DNA of 64,000 nucleotides from an uncultured Polaribacter sp. (GCA_943788865.1 CALSRX010000005.1:124001-188000); one strand, 5' to 3'; positions 9,441-18,138 are shown, numbered from the stretch's first letter. Notes: generated from the sequence alone by a model not told the origin. Made by a program: numbers and translations.

Positions 9441-9965
9441 ATGGCAGAAGAGCAAGTAATTTTAGTAGATAAAAAAGATAACCAGATTGGTTTAATGCCC
9501 AAAATGGAAGCGCACGAAAAAGCATTGTTACACAGAGCCTTTTCGGTTTTTACGTTTAATGATAAAGGTGAATTGTTGTTGCAACAAAGAGCCGCTGATA
9601 AATACCATTCTCCGCTATTATGGACCAATACTTGTTGTTCTCACCAGCGAAACGGAGAAACTTCTTTAGAAGCCGGAAAACGTAGATTACAAGAGGAAAT
9701 GGGTTTTACCTGTGAGTTAGAAGAAGTGTTTTCATTTATTTATAAGGCGCCTTTTGACAATGGTTTAACTGAGCATGAATTAGATCATGTAATGATTGGG
9801 AGTTATAACGAAAACCCAATTATCAATCCAGAAGAAGTAGAAAGTTTTAAATGGATGACCTTAGAAGAAGTGAAGGTTGACATGGAGTTGCAACCAGAAA
9901 TATATACAGTTTGGTTTACCATTATTTTTAATAAATATTACCATAGAATTGTTGAAGGTAAGTAA
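9441..9965 (+). CDS. idi: isopentenyl-diphosphate delta-isomerase, type I
   Basis: Interconverts isopentenyl and dimethylallyl diphosphate for isoprenoid, quinone and carotenoid synthesis. Nudix-fold type I enzyme of 174 residues. Catalytic TNTCCSHQ (Cys65/Cys66), metal ligands His25, His31, His68 and the GLTEHELDH glutamates (111, 113) are visible, as is the Nudix helix EAGKRRLQEEMGF. The ATG at 9441 is fixed by an ideal promoter ending at 9436, implying a leaderless or nearly leaderless mRNA. It runs the same way as queD but is separated from it by about 150 bp containing a heptamer repeat. Confidence 0.95.
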   Translation: MAEEQVILVDKKDNQIGLMPKMEAHEKALLHRAFSVFTFNDKGELLLQQRAADKYHSPLLWTNTCCSHQRNGETSLEAGKRRLQEEMGFTCELEEVFSFIYKAPFDNGLTEHELDHVMIGSYNENPIINPEEVESFKWMTLEEVKVDMELQPEIYTVWFTIIFNKYYHRIVEGK

Positions 9966-10048
9966 TTAAAATTCTCAAAGCTTCAGAGTTGCAAAGTCTA
10001 AATGAAGCTAAGGTTTAAAGCTCTAAAGGAAGTAAAATTTTTATTTTT

Positions 10049-10106
10049 GATAACTGATAACTGATAACTGATAACTGATAACTGATAACTGATAACTGAT
10101 AACTGA
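10049..10106 (+). repeat. heptanucleotide tandem repeat (GATAACT)x8
   Basis: Eight perfect copies of GATAACT (10049-10104) plus GA. The first G is also the last base of a -7-like box TATTTTTG (10042-10049); no clear TTG lies 19 bp upstream of it. The tract ends 7 bp before the queD start codon, so it would make up nearly the whole 5' leader. Confidence 0.97.
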
Positions 10107-10113
10107 ACAAACC

Positions 10114-10527
10114 ATGCCTAAAGTTACCGCACATAGAAAAGCACATTTTAACGCAGCACATAGATTGTTTAATCCAGAATGGTCTGATGAAAAAAATGCC
10201 ACAGTTTTTGGAAAGTGTAGCAACCCTCATTATCACGGACATAATTACGATTTAACGGTTTCTGTTACTGGAGAAATTGATCCTATCACTGGTTTTGTGA
10301 TGGATTTATCTGTTTTACGTGAATTGATTAAATCTGAAATAGAAGATGCTTTTGATCATAAAAACTTAAACATAGAGGTAGAAGAATTCAAAACCTTAAA
10401 TCCGACGGTAGAAAACATTGCTGTGGTCATATATAATAAACTGCGTGCAAAAATTACAAGTTCTTTAGAAATTTCTATAACATTGTACGAAACGCCGAGA
10501 AATTTTGTAACCTATTCTGGAGAGTAG
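10114..10527 (+). CDS. queD: 6-carboxytetrahydropterin synthase / PTPS family
   Basis: Pterin-fold enzyme making 6-carboxy-tetrahydropterin for queuosine synthesis (QueD), or 6-pyruvoyl-tetrahydropterin in the related PTPS branch. Zinc ligands are His16 (AAHR), His41 and His43 (HYHGHNYD); the catalytic cysteine is Cys35 (GKCSNP). The DHKNLN segment and the substrate-binding glutamate in TLYETPRN are present. The 137 residues are typical of the family. No other queuosine gene is adjacent, so QueD is preferred only on family frequency. The leader is a heptamer repeat and shows no Shine-Dalgarno sequence. Confidence 0.85.
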   Translation: MPKVTAHRKAHFNAAHRLFNPEWSDEKNATVFGKCSNPHYHGHNYDLTVSVTGEIDPITGFVMDLSVLRELIKSEIEDAFDHKNLNIEVEEFKTLNPTVENIAVVIYNKLRAKITSSLEISITLYETPRNFVTYSGE

Positions 10528-10546
10528 ATTTTTCTGAAAAACTGTA

Positions 10547-11290
10547 TCATTCTGGTTTTGTTTCTGAGATAATACTATCAATTATGTTAGCTGCTGTTGT
10601 TAAAGCAATATAATATGCTCGTTTTCTATAGATTAAATCATCCATTAAATTTTCATATTCTATGTCTTCAAATATTTTAAGTTTATCGATTTTTAAAACT
10701 GATTTTGTTTTCCATTTTAAATCTCCATAAAAATCAATGTCTTTTAATGAATGATTCTTTGTTAAATAGGGTGTTACATCGTTTTCTATTTTAACATCTA
10801 AATCTTCAAAAAGGCCATCTGCGGTTAGCATAATTCTAGACCAGTCGTACAATACATATTTTAATTTTTCATTTTGTAAAAGCTGAAGCCTTCCTGATTG
10901 AATTAATCCTGTAAGTGCATTTTCTGATGGATTAAATTTTTTATAATAATATGAATGGGAAAGTATACTATCTGTATTTATTAGTTTTAACTTCTCTTTG
11001 CTTTGACCAATTAAATCCATGATTTTAAAATCAGCTTTTAAAGATGTGTCAACTGTTTCTATAATAGTTTTTAATGCTATTTTGTTTTGAGAAAACTCAT
11101 TATGTAAGTTAGAGAGTATAGATTGCTCTTCAATTTTTTCTAGCCTGTTTACATTTCAATTATTAATGCTCAACGCAATTAGAATACCAATTACCACCAA
11201 TACAATTTCACCAATAGCATATTTAAAATACCTATTCGTTTTACCGTCTTTTAGCAGTGTTTTTCTAATGTTTCTTAAATAGTTAATCAT
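10547..11290 (-). pseudogene. DUF6090 family membrane protein, interrupted by TGA
   Basis: Read from ATG 11288-11290, the protein begins MINYLRNIRKTLL, then a KYAIGEIVLVVIGILIALSINN membrane anchor (in two parts, about residues 22-44), which is the signature of DUF6090 proteins common in Bacteroidota. Where the family has Trp (INNWNE) the codon is TGA (11156-11158), same frame. The remaining 200 codons are open and include SLKADFKIMDLIG and the C-terminal helical part to 10547. Function of the family is unknown. It follows a second DUF6090 fragment directly upstream (stop at 11295, start at 11290). Confidence 0.8.
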
Positions 11291-11294
11291 TTAA

Positions 11295-11711
11295 TTACTT
11301 TAATTCTGTTTTAATTTGCTCTGTAATTTTTTTAGCATCTTTTTGTATTCTACTTGTAAAAAAAGCATTACCTCTCCAATGTACTGCTATTCTAGAAAAT
11401 TCATTGATAAAGGTTTTGTCTTTGGCCATACCTTTAAAATTGTAAATATGGGTAATTTCTAGAGTTTCAGGATTTACTTTAGATTTCACATATTTATCGA
11501 GAAAACTTTGTCCATTTGTAATTGTAGCTCCTAATCTATTAAATATACCATCTACTGAAACGATGAGGTCATGAAAATTTACCAAATCTCTTCGTATATT
11601 TTTATCATAAATAAGCCCTAAATCGCCACTGCTTTTCATTTCTTCATATGTAGATAATTCTGAAAACGAGTAATTAAACCTGTGAAGTTCCCCAAGCAGC
11701 TTTTGAAAAGT
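11295..11711 (-). pseudogene. DUF6090-like C-terminal fragment
   Basis: An open frame of about 138 codons without its own start region, beginning after a stop at 11712-11714 with TFQKLLGELHRFNYSFSELS and ending ITEQIKTELK. MKSSGDLGLIYDKNIRRDL and the helical arrangement match the C-terminal half of DUF6090 proteins such as the neighbour at 10547-11290. The N-terminal anchor is missing. Its 5' end overlaps, in another frame, the end of the beta-helix-like gene fragment, so the two halves look joined by a deletion or rearrangement near 11,700. Confidence 0.65.
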
Positions 11712-12437
11712 TCACTCTAAAATCATTAAATTGATTCCGAAAAACACTTGTAAAGTTTGAAGCATCAATAAATACATTTGCAAAACCTTTTCCAATAAAT
11801 TGATTTTCATCAATATTCGTTTCTCTAACATTATTTACAGCAATGTGATGTTTTTCTTTAGGGTTTGATAATGAAAATTGATTTCCCATAACAAATATTC
11901 CAATAGAAGAATACTTTTCTATTTCGCCTACATCTAGATACAAAGGTTTTTTAATACTATTTTTTCGTAAATGAATGTTAGGTTGATAATAGGGATACTT
12001 ATTTTCTAAGCTTGTTATAAAGTCGTTAGTAAAACCAGAATTTTCAATAATAATTCCTTCTTCAAAAACACAATTAACCATTATAATCGAACTAGAATTA
12101 TAGAGTTCAACTATATTCTTAAAAACAACATGATGTATTCCAATGATGCCATCGGAAGTGTCATGTTCAAAGTGAACATTATCTAATTCAATTTCTTTGT
12201 TATTGTAAGTGTATCGGTAGATTTAAAAACATAACCAATAGTACTATTTCTAAAAAAGTAAAGCGAATCTGTTTCTGAGTTAAATTTGATGAAAGCATCT
12301 TTTAACTTAAAAACATCACTTTTTTCTGCTTCAATCATTTTTAAAAACTCGGCATGAGAATATTCTTTGAGTTTTTTTTCTTGACTAAATCCGTTAAAAA
12401 TAGAGAATACAAATAATAGGGTAAGTAGTTTTTTCAT
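11674..12437 (-). pseudogene. exported repeat (beta-helix-like) protein, frameshifted and cut short
   Basis: Starts with a signal peptide (MKKLLTLLFVFSIFNGFSQ). The frame opened at 12437 stops at 12183-12185, but a single base missing in a CAAAG context near 12198 would join it to the frame that continues IELDNVHFEHDTSDGIIG and runs to a stop at 11674. The joined product of about 254 residues has repeated NxF/NCVF/NQF steps as in right-handed beta-helix or pentapeptide-like proteins. It then ends abruptly at AAWGTSQV, next to a DUF6090 fragment in another frame, so its 3' part is probably missing. I do not recognise a specific family. Confidence 0.55.
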
Positions 12438-12546
12438 AGGAAAAAGAATGTACTTAAAAACCGTTTATAAATTTTTAGCTTATCTCGGTTTTGTTAGTTT
12501 GTTTTTAGTTGATTATCTTCTCAAAGTTAATTAATTTTTTTTTGAA

Positions 12547-12576
12547 TTGGTAAAATCTAAAATAGCTGTATTTTTG
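12547..12576 (+). promoter_or_regulatory. Bacteroidota-type promoter, manA
   Basis: TTG at 12547-12549, 19-bp spacer, TATTTTTG at 12569-12576, 26 bp before the manA start. Confidence 0.7.
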
Positions 12577-12602
12577 GCTAAATATTTAATAAGATCACTT
12601 TA

Positions 12603-13580
12603 ATGAAAATCAACCAGTTTTTAAAATTTGAACCCATCTTGAAAGAGAAAATTTGGGGTGGAGAAAAATTAATGAAAGTACTCTCTAAAAAATCTGATAA
12701 AACAGATGTAGGGGAAAGTTGGGAGATTTCTGATGTTCCTGGAGATACTTCTGTTGTTAGTAATGGCCATTTAAAAGGAACTGATTTAAAACAACTAATT
12801 GCAGATTACAAAAGTGATTTAGTTGGTGCAAAAATTTATCAAGTATTTGGAGAAAATTTTCCACTTTTAATAAAGTTTATTGACGCAAAAGAAGCCTTAA
12901 GTATTCAGTTACACCCCAATGATGAGTTGGCTCAAAAACGTCATAATTCATTCGGTAAAACAGAAATGTGGTATGTAATGCAGGCCGATAAAAAAGCAAA
13001 CTTAATAGTTGGTTTTAAAAAAGAAGTTACATCAGATGAATACCTAGAGAATTTAAAAAACAATACGCTATTAGACATTTTAAATGTAGATACCGTTGCT
13101 GAAGGCGATGTGTATTTTATTCCAACTGGAAGAGTTCATGCCATTGGCGCAGGAGTTTTGTTGGCAGAAATACAACAAACATCAGATATTACCTATAGAA
13201 TTTACGATTGGGACAGAAAAGATGCAGAAGGCAACTCTAGAGATTTGCATACTGAAGAGGCGTTAAATGCTATAGATTATCATGTGTTAGATTCTTATAA
13301 AACAACATATCAGAAAAAAGAAAACATAGCAAGTAAAGTAGTTTCTTGTCCGTATTTTACAACCAATATATTACCCGTTAAAAATTCAGTATCTGTAAAT
13401 CATACAGACAAAGACTGTTTTGTGATTTACATGTGTGTAAAAGGAAGCGTAACATTTAAATATAATGAAGTAGAGGAAGTCTTAAACTTCGGAGAAACAC
13501 TATTAGTGCCAGCTTGTATAAAAGAGTTTTTAATTGATTCTGAAGAGTATTCAGAATTGCTAGAAATTTATATAAAATAA
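12603..13580 (+). CDS. manA: class I mannose-6-phosphate isomerase
   Basis: Zinc enzyme interconverting fructose-6-P and mannose-6-P, feeding GDP-mannose and surface polysaccharide synthesis. Metal-binding positions are visible in SIQLHPNDELA, GKTEMWYVM and PTGRVHAIGAG, and the cupin core runs from about 20 to 200. The 325 residues match the short Firmicutes/Bacteroidota form. It precedes the Kdo8N-type genes on the same strand; the gap of about 70 bp contains an apparent separate promoter, so it may be co-expressed rather than strictly in the operon. Confidence 0.92.
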   Translation: MKINQFLKFEPILKEKIWGGEKLMKVLSKKSDKTDVGESWEISDVPGDTSVVSNGHLKGTDLKQLIADYKSDLVGAKIYQVFGENFPLLIKFIDAKEALSIQLHPNDELAQKRHNSFGKTEMWYVMQADKKANLIVGFKKEVTSDEYLENLKNNTLLDILNVDTVAEGDVYFIPTGRVHAIGAGVLLAEIQQTSDITYRIYDWDRKDAEGNSRDLHTEEALNAIDYHVLDSYKTTYQKKENIASKVVSCPYFTTNILPVKNSVSVNHTDKDCFVIYMCVKGSVTFKYNEVEEVLNFGETLLVPACIKEFLIDSEEYSELLEIYIK

Positions 13581-13601
13581 CTCACTTTAATCTTCATTAA
13601 A

Positions 13602-13628
13602 ATCAAAGATTAATTCTTTATCTTTGAT
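13602..13628 (+). promoter_or_regulatory. inverted repeat over the -7 box of kdnA
   Basis: ATCAAAGAT (13602-13610) and its exact complement ATCTTTGAT (13620-13628) are separated by 9 bp. The right arm overlaps TATCTTTG (13619-13626), a TAnnTTTG -7 box placed 25 bp before the preferred kdnA start. No good TTG is seen upstream. It could be an operator or an RNA hairpin; there is no T-run as in a terminator. Confidence 0.45.
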
Positions 13629-13650
13629 GCTTCATTTAAAATTTATAAAA

Positions 13651-14844
13651 ATGCCAGGATTTGAATTATTTGGAGATGCAGAACGCAAAGAAGTAAACGA
13701 CGTTTTAGAAAGTGGAGTTTTAATGCGTTACGGATTTGATGGAGCTAGAAACGGACATTGGAAAGCAAAAGAGCTTGAACAAGAATTACAAAAGACCTTA
13801 GGAGTAAAATACGCCCAATTAACAAGTAGCGGTACAACTGCATTAAATGTTGCATTAGCTGTATTAGGAGTTGGAGCAGGAGACGAAGTAATTATGCCAA
13901 CATTTACTTTTGTTGCAAGTTTTGAGTCTATTTTAGCCGCTGGAGCAACACCAATTTTAGTAGATATAGACGATACGTTAACCTTAGATCCAAAGGCTGT
14001 TGAAGCTGCAATAACTCCAAAAACAAAGGTAGTAATGCCGGTTCACATGTGTGGTTCTATGGCAGATTTAGATGCATTGAAAGCAATTTGTAATAAGCAC
14101 AATTTAATCTTATTAGAAGATGCTTGTCAAGCAATTGGAGGTTCTTATAAAGGTCAAAAATTAGGAACTATAGGAGATGCAGGTTGTTTTTCGTTTGATT
14201 ATGTAAAAACAATAACTTGTGGTGAAGGAGGAGCAATGATTACAAATGATCCAAATTTAGCAATCAACGCAGATCATTATACAGACCATGGACACGATCA
14301 TGTTGGAAATGACAGAGGTGCAGAAACACATCCATTTTTAGGATACAATTTTAGAATTTCTGAGTTGAATGCAGCTGTTGGTTTAGCACAAGCTAGACGT
14401 TTGGATGATTTTGTAGCAATTCAACGTAAAAATAAAAAAGTATTAAAAGAAGCACTGGCTACAATTCCTGAAGTTTCTTTTAGAAGAATTCCGGATGAAG
14501 CTGGAGATAGCGGAGGCTTTTTATCTTTCTTTATGCCAACCAAAGAGTTGACAGATAAAGTTGTTGCAGCATTTAAAACACATGGAGTTGATGCGTATTG
14601 GAATTATTACGAAAATGATTGGCACTATGTGCGAAAATGGAATCATTTAAAAGATCAAGTTTCTTTGTTTCCTTTATCAGATGAAATTGTAAACGGAATG
14701 CAAGATTTACATACAGCAGATTTTTCTCAATCAGATAATATCATCTCAAGAAATATTTCTTGTTTGATAAAATTATCTTGGACAGAAGAACAAGTTAACG
14801 AAAGAGCAACTCAAATGGTTGCAGCTATCAAATCAGTATTGTAG
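13651..14844 (+). CDS. kdnA: 8-amino-3,8-dideoxy-manno-octulosonate transaminase (DegT family)
   Basis: PLP-dependent DegT/DnrJ/EryC1 aminotransferase. With KdnB it converts Kdo to 8-amino-Kdo (Kdo8N), as described in Shewanella. The internal PLP lysine is Lys186 in FSFDYVKTITCGEGG; TSSGTTALNVAL, EDACQAIGG and NFRISELNAAVG are family landmarks. I place the start at ATG 13651 (MPGFELFG) rather than an upstream in-frame codon at 13624, since the -7 box covers 13619-13626. The KdnA assignment rests on the neighbours: a KdsB-type cytidylyltransferase and a KdnB-type iron alcohol dehydrogenase in the same gene row. Confidence 0.85.
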   Translation: MPGFELFGDAERKEVNDVLESGVLMRYGFDGARNGHWKAKELEQELQKTLGVKYAQLTSSGTTALNVALAVLGVGAGDEVIMPTFTFVASFESILAAGATPILVDIDDTLTLDPKAVEAAITPKTKVVMPVHMCGSMADLDALKAICNKHNLILLEDACQAIGGSYKGQKLGTIGDAGCFSFDYVKTITCGEGGAMITNDPNLAINADHYTDHGHDHVGNDRGAETHPFLGYNFRISELNAAVGLAQARRLDDFVAIQRKNKKVLKEALATIPEVSFRRIPDEAGDSGGFLSFFMPTKELTDKVVAAFKTHGVDAYWNYYENDWHYVRKWNHLKDQVSLFPLSDEIVNGMQDLHTADFSQSDNIISRNISCLIKLSWTEEQVNERATQMVAAIKSVL

Positions 14845-14896
14845 ATTTAATGTTATTCTGCGAAAGCAGGAATCTCACTACTAAAATTCATAAAGA

Positions 14897-15628
14897 ATGA
14901 AAGTTATTGCAATGATACCAGCTCGTTATGGAGCTACTCGATTTCCAGGTAAATTAATGGCAGATTTAGGGGGTAAACCTGTAATTGTAAGAACCTATGA
15001 GGCGACCCTAAAAACAGCATTGTTTGATGATGTATATGTGGTTACCGATAGTGAAATCATTAAAAATGAAGTAGAGCGATTTGGGGGAAAAGCAATTATG
15101 AGCATCAAAGAACACGAATGTGGTTCTGATAGAATTGCTGAAGCTGTAGAGAATTTGGATGTGGATATTGTAGTAAATGTTCAAGGTGATGAGCCTTTTG
15201 TAAAAAAAGAACCTTTAGAAGAAGTTTTAAAAGTTTTTAAAGGAGAAGATGCAGCACAAATAGATTTGGCTTCTTTAATGCAAGAAATTACAGATTGGAA
15301 AGACATAACAGACCCCAACTATGTAAAAGTAATTGTTGATGAAAATGATTTTGCTTTGTACTTTTCTCGCTCTCCAATTCCGTATCCAAGAGATAAAAAC
15401 GCAGGAGCTCGTTATTTTGAGCATATTGGCGTGTATGCGTTTAGAAAACAAGCTATTTTAGATTTTTATCATTTGCCAATGCGTTCTTTAGAAGCAACTG
15501 AAAAAATTGAATGTATTCGGTATTTAGAATACGGAAAGAAAATAAAAATGGTAGAAACAGATTTTATGGGAATCGAAATAGATACACCAGAGGATTTGAT
15601 TAAAGCGCAAAAATATTTAGAAAATTAA
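14897..15628 (+). CDS. kdsB: CMP-Kdo / CMP-Kdo8N synthetase
   Basis: Activates Kdo-type sugars with CTP for transfer to lipid A. Motifs are [16 protein letters not shown] (nucleotide binding, from residue 6), [16 protein letters not shown] and GIYAFRK-like HIGVYAFRK. The 243 residues are normal for KdsB. As it sits directly behind kdnA, its natural substrate is probably Kdo8N, like the Shewanella enzyme dedicated to the amino sugar; sequence alone does not prove that preference. A terminator-like hairpin follows its stop codon. Confidence 0.9.
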   Translation: MKVIAMIPARYGATRFPGKLMADLGGKPVIVRTYEATLKTALFDDVYVVTDSEIIKNEVERFGGKAIMSIKEHECGSDRIAEAVENLDVDIVVNVQGDEPFVKKEPLEEVLKVFKGEDAAQIDLASLMQEITDWKDITDPNYVKVIVDENDFALYFSRSPIPYPRDKNAGARYFEHIGVYAFRKQAILDFYHLPMRSLEATEKIECIRYLEYGKKIKMVETDFMGIEIDTPEDLIKAQKYLEN

Positions 15629-15633
15629 AAAAC

Positions 15634-15666
15634 AAAAACCTCATACTATTTTATGAGGTTTTTTAA
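15634..15666 (+). terminator. intrinsic terminator after kdsB
   Basis: AAACCTCATA pairs with TATGAGGTTT around a short AT loop, followed by T-rich sequence. It lies between kdsB and the HAD gene, so expression of the later genes is probably reduced or independent. Confidence 0.75.
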
Positions 15667-15675
15667 TTTTAAAGC

Positions 15676-16368
15676 ATGTACAAGAATAGTAAAGTAATAG
15701 CTTTTGATGCAGACGATACCCTTTGGGTAAACGAAACCTATTTTAGAGAAGCAGAACAACAGTTTGCAAGATTATTATCTGCCTATGAAACAGAAAATAA
15801 AATAGATCAAGAGTTGTTTAAAACAGAAATAAAAAACCTCTCTATTTATGGTTATGGAGTTAAAGGGTTTATGCTGTCTATGGTAGAATGTGCATTAGAA
15901 ATTTCTAATTACAATTTAAAACCCAAATTGTTAATCGATATTTTGAACATCGGAAAAGAAATGCTAGAAAAACCAATAGAACTGCTAGAAGATGTTGAAA
16001 TGGTTTTAAAGGCTTTGCATGGAAAATACAAGTTAATTGTTGCTACCAAAGGAGATTTATTAGATCAAGAACGTAAATTAAAAAAATCGGGTTTGCTTCA
16101 ATATTTTCATCATATAGAGGTAATGAGTGATAAAAAAGAAGCTGATTATCAGAAGTTAATAGCACACTTAGATATTACTCCGAACCAACTGTTAATGGTT
16201 GGAAATTCCTTGAAATCTGATATTCTTCCTTTAGTAAATATTGGTGCATCGGCTATTCATGTTCCATTTCATACCACCTGGGCTCATGAAGAAGTATCCA
16301 TTCAAGAACAATCAACAACAGAGTATAAAACAGTAAAAAAAGTATCAGAAATACTTACTTTTCTCTAG
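15676..16368 (+). CDS. HAD-family hydrolase
   Basis: Phosphatase-like HAD protein of 230 residues. Motif I FDADDTLW carries the nucleophile Asp11 and acid Asp13; the conserved lysine and the MVGNSLKSDILP acidic motif IV are present, as is an alpha-helical cap (about 20-110). Its place between kdsB and kdnB suggests a phosphosugar role in the Kdo8N route, for instance removing phosphate from Kdo-8-P, but this is inference; it is not a clear KdsC orthologue by motif. General nucleotidase (YjjG-like) activity is an alternative. Confidence 0.75.
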   Translation: MYKNSKVIAFDADDTLWVNETYFREAEQQFARLLSAYETENKIDQELFKTEIKNLSIYGYGVKGFMLSMVECALEISNYNLKPKLLIDILNIGKEMLEKPIELLEDVEMVLKALHGKYKLIVATKGDLLDQERKLKKSGLLQYFHHIEVMSDKKEADYQKLIAHLDITPNQLLMVGNSLKSDILPLVNIGASAIHVPFHTTWAHEEVSIQEQSTTEYKTVKKVSEILTFL

Positions 16369-16403
16369 ATTGATGTATTTTTGCAACAAATAAATTAAAC
16401 AGA

Positions 16404-17486
16404 ATGAGTTTTAGAAATTTTCCAATGGTTCCTCGCGTTGTTTTTGGTAGAGGATGTTTTAATCAATTAGATGAGATATTAAGTGAAAAACGTGTGAGTG
16501 AAAAAGCACCATTTATATTTATTGTAGATGATGTTTTTAAAGGAAACGACTGGTTAATCAGTAGAATTCCATTACACTTTAATGATAAAATAATATACGT
16601 TAGTGCAGAAGAAGAGCCAAAAACAACTTATGTTGATGGATATAGAGATGCTATTTTAGCTGAATTTGATGAGATTCCGTCTGGAATTATCGGAATTGGA
16701 GGAGGTACCATGTTAGATTATGCAAAAGCTGTTGCATTGATGTTAACAAACCCAGGAAGCTCTGCAGATTATCAAGGTTGGGATTTGGTAAAAAAACAAG
16801 GCGTTTATCATGTTGGAATTCCAACAATTTCTGGAACAGGAGCAGAGGTTTCAAGAACTACTGTGTTAACAGGACCAGAACGTAAATTAGGAATGAATTC
16901 TGATTATACACCTTTTGATCAAGTGGTCTTAGACCCAGAATTATGTAAAGACGTGCCAACCAACCAATGGTTTTATACAGGAATGGATTGTTATATTCAT
17001 TGTATCGAATCGTTAACAGGTACTTTTTTAAATGCTTTTAGTCAAAGTTATGGAGAAAAATCGCTGGACTTATGTAGAGAGGTGTATTTAGAAAAAGATA
17101 GTCGTGATGAAGACGGTCAAGATAAATTAATGATGGCTTCTTGGCATGGCGGAATGAGTATCGCTTATTCTCAAGTAGGTGTTGCGCATGCAATGAGTTA
17201 TGGACTTTCTTATTTGTTGGGAACAAAACACGGAATAGGAAACTGTATCGTTTTTGATCAGTTAGAAGAGTTTTATCCAGAAGGTGTTGCAGAGTTTAAA
17301 CAAATGGTTGAAAAGCATAATATTGACATTCCTAAAGGATTGTGTAAAGACTTAACAGATAAAGAATTTGATATTATGATAGATGTTTCTCTTAGTTTGG
17401 TTCCGTTATGGGAAAATGCTTTAGGGAAAGACTGGCAGAAAACAATTACACGAGAAAAATTAAGATCGATGTATGAGAAAATGTAA
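16404..17486 (+). CDS. kdnB: Kdo 8-oxidase, iron-containing alcohol dehydrogenase family
   Basis: Family III metal-dependent alcohol dehydrogenase proposed to oxidise C8 of Kdo, giving the aldehyde that KdnA aminates. NAD-site GIGGGTMLDYAKAVA, the ISGTGAEVSRTTVL stretch, and metal-region GMDCYIHCIESL, VGVAHAMSYGLS and GTKHGIGN are all intact. The opening FPMVPRVVFGRG resembles Shewanella KdnB, and 360 residues is the same size. A -7 box TATTTTTG at 16376-16383 may give it its own promoter. With kdnA and kdsB in the same cluster the functional call is well supported, though the substrate is inferred. Confidence 0.85.
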   Translation: MSFRNFPMVPRVVFGRGCFNQLDEILSEKRVSEKAPFIFIVDDVFKGNDWLISRIPLHFNDKIIYVSAEEEPKTTYVDGYRDAILAEFDEIPSGIIGIGGGTMLDYAKAVALMLTNPGSSADYQGWDLVKKQGVYHVGIPTISGTGAEVSRTTVLTGPERKLGMNSDYTPFDQVVLDPELCKDVPTNQWFYTGMDCYIHCIESLTGTFLNAFSQSYGEKSLDLCREVYLEKDSRDEDGQDKLMMASWHGGMSIAYSQVGVAHAMSYGLSYLLGTKHGIGNCIVFDQLEEFYPEGVAEFKQMVEKHNIDIPKGLCKDLTDKEFDIMIDVSLSLVPLWENALGKDWQKTITREKLRSMYEKM

Positions 17487-17548
17487 TTTAATTATTATGT
17501 TTTAAATCAAATTATTATAGTAAATTTGCATCCAAAATAAAGAAGATT

Positions 17549-17812
17549 ATGGCAAGCGTAAAAAATTTAAAAAAAGATATTAATTATACTTTAGGAGATA
17601 TCATCGAAGAGTGCTACATCGCTCAAATGTTAACTCCTGCTAACTCGAAAAAAACAGAAGCTATTATTGATGAAGCTATTGAAACATTTGATGTGTTAAT
17701 TGAAAAAGTACATGCTAAAAATGTTGAAAACAAAAGAGCTCATTACAAAGCTATCAATACAGAGTTAGAAGCTAAAGCAAATGTATTAGTAGAAAAATTA
17801 AATAAATTATAA
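17549..17812 (+). CDS. small conserved helical protein
   Basis: 87 residues, all predicted helix, starting MASVKNLKKDINYTLGDIIEEC. It resembles a small uncharacterised protein widespread in Bacteroidota; I know no function. TAAATTTG at 17521-17528 is a -7 box match just upstream, and a terminator follows, so it is a monocistronic unit. It has no signal peptide or membrane segment, so it is probably cytoplasmic. Confidence 0.7.
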   Translation: MASVKNLKKDINYTLGDIIEECYIAQMLTPANSKKTEAIIDEAIETFDVLIEKVHAKNVENKRAHYKAINTELEAKANVLVEKLNKL

Positions 17813-17834
17813 CGTTATATTAACGTATTTTTAT

Positions 17835-17866
17835 AAAATCATCTTTGAAAAAAGGTGATTTTTTTT
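17835..17866 (+). terminator. intrinsic terminator
   Basis: AAAATCATCTTT (17835-17846) pairs with AAAGGTGATTTT (17851-17862, one G-T pair) and is followed by a T-run. Confidence 0.75.
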
Positions 17867-17934
17867 GTACTTTTACCTTGCTTTAATACTAAAGTAGAAA
17901 ATGAATCGTTTAACTTAAAACAACTAGATCAAGT

Positions 17935-18138
17935 ATGGCAAGAGCAATGTTTGAGTACACAAAAACGGTACTAAAAAAAGTAAGTTTTAATGCAGATTTG
18001 TTCTGTAAAGAATTAGAAAAAGCACTAAAAAGATTGTTGCCTCATGAAGTAAATGAATTAACAATTTGGATTAAGCAATTTACATCTAACAAACCAGAGT
18101 TATTTGTTTGCTTAGCAATTATAGAAAAAAAGCAATAA
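17935..18138 (+). CDS. small conserved hypothetical protein
   Basis: A 67-residue protein beginning MARAMFEYTKTVLKKVSF, basic and helical, with the segment ALKRLLPHEVNELTIWIKQF. Similar short proteins occur in many Bacteroidota, but no function is known to me. The gene stands alone between two terminators. Amino-acid composition and a clean stop before a strong hairpin support a real gene. Confidence 0.65.
   Translation: MARAMFEYTKTVLKKVSFNADLFCKELEKALKRLLPHEVNELTIWIKQFTSNKPELFVCLAIIEKKQ

Noticed and set aside
10015..10242. Minus-strand open frames across the heptamer repeat
   Set aside because: They encode only the repeat in translation and antisense of queD; queD is well supported.
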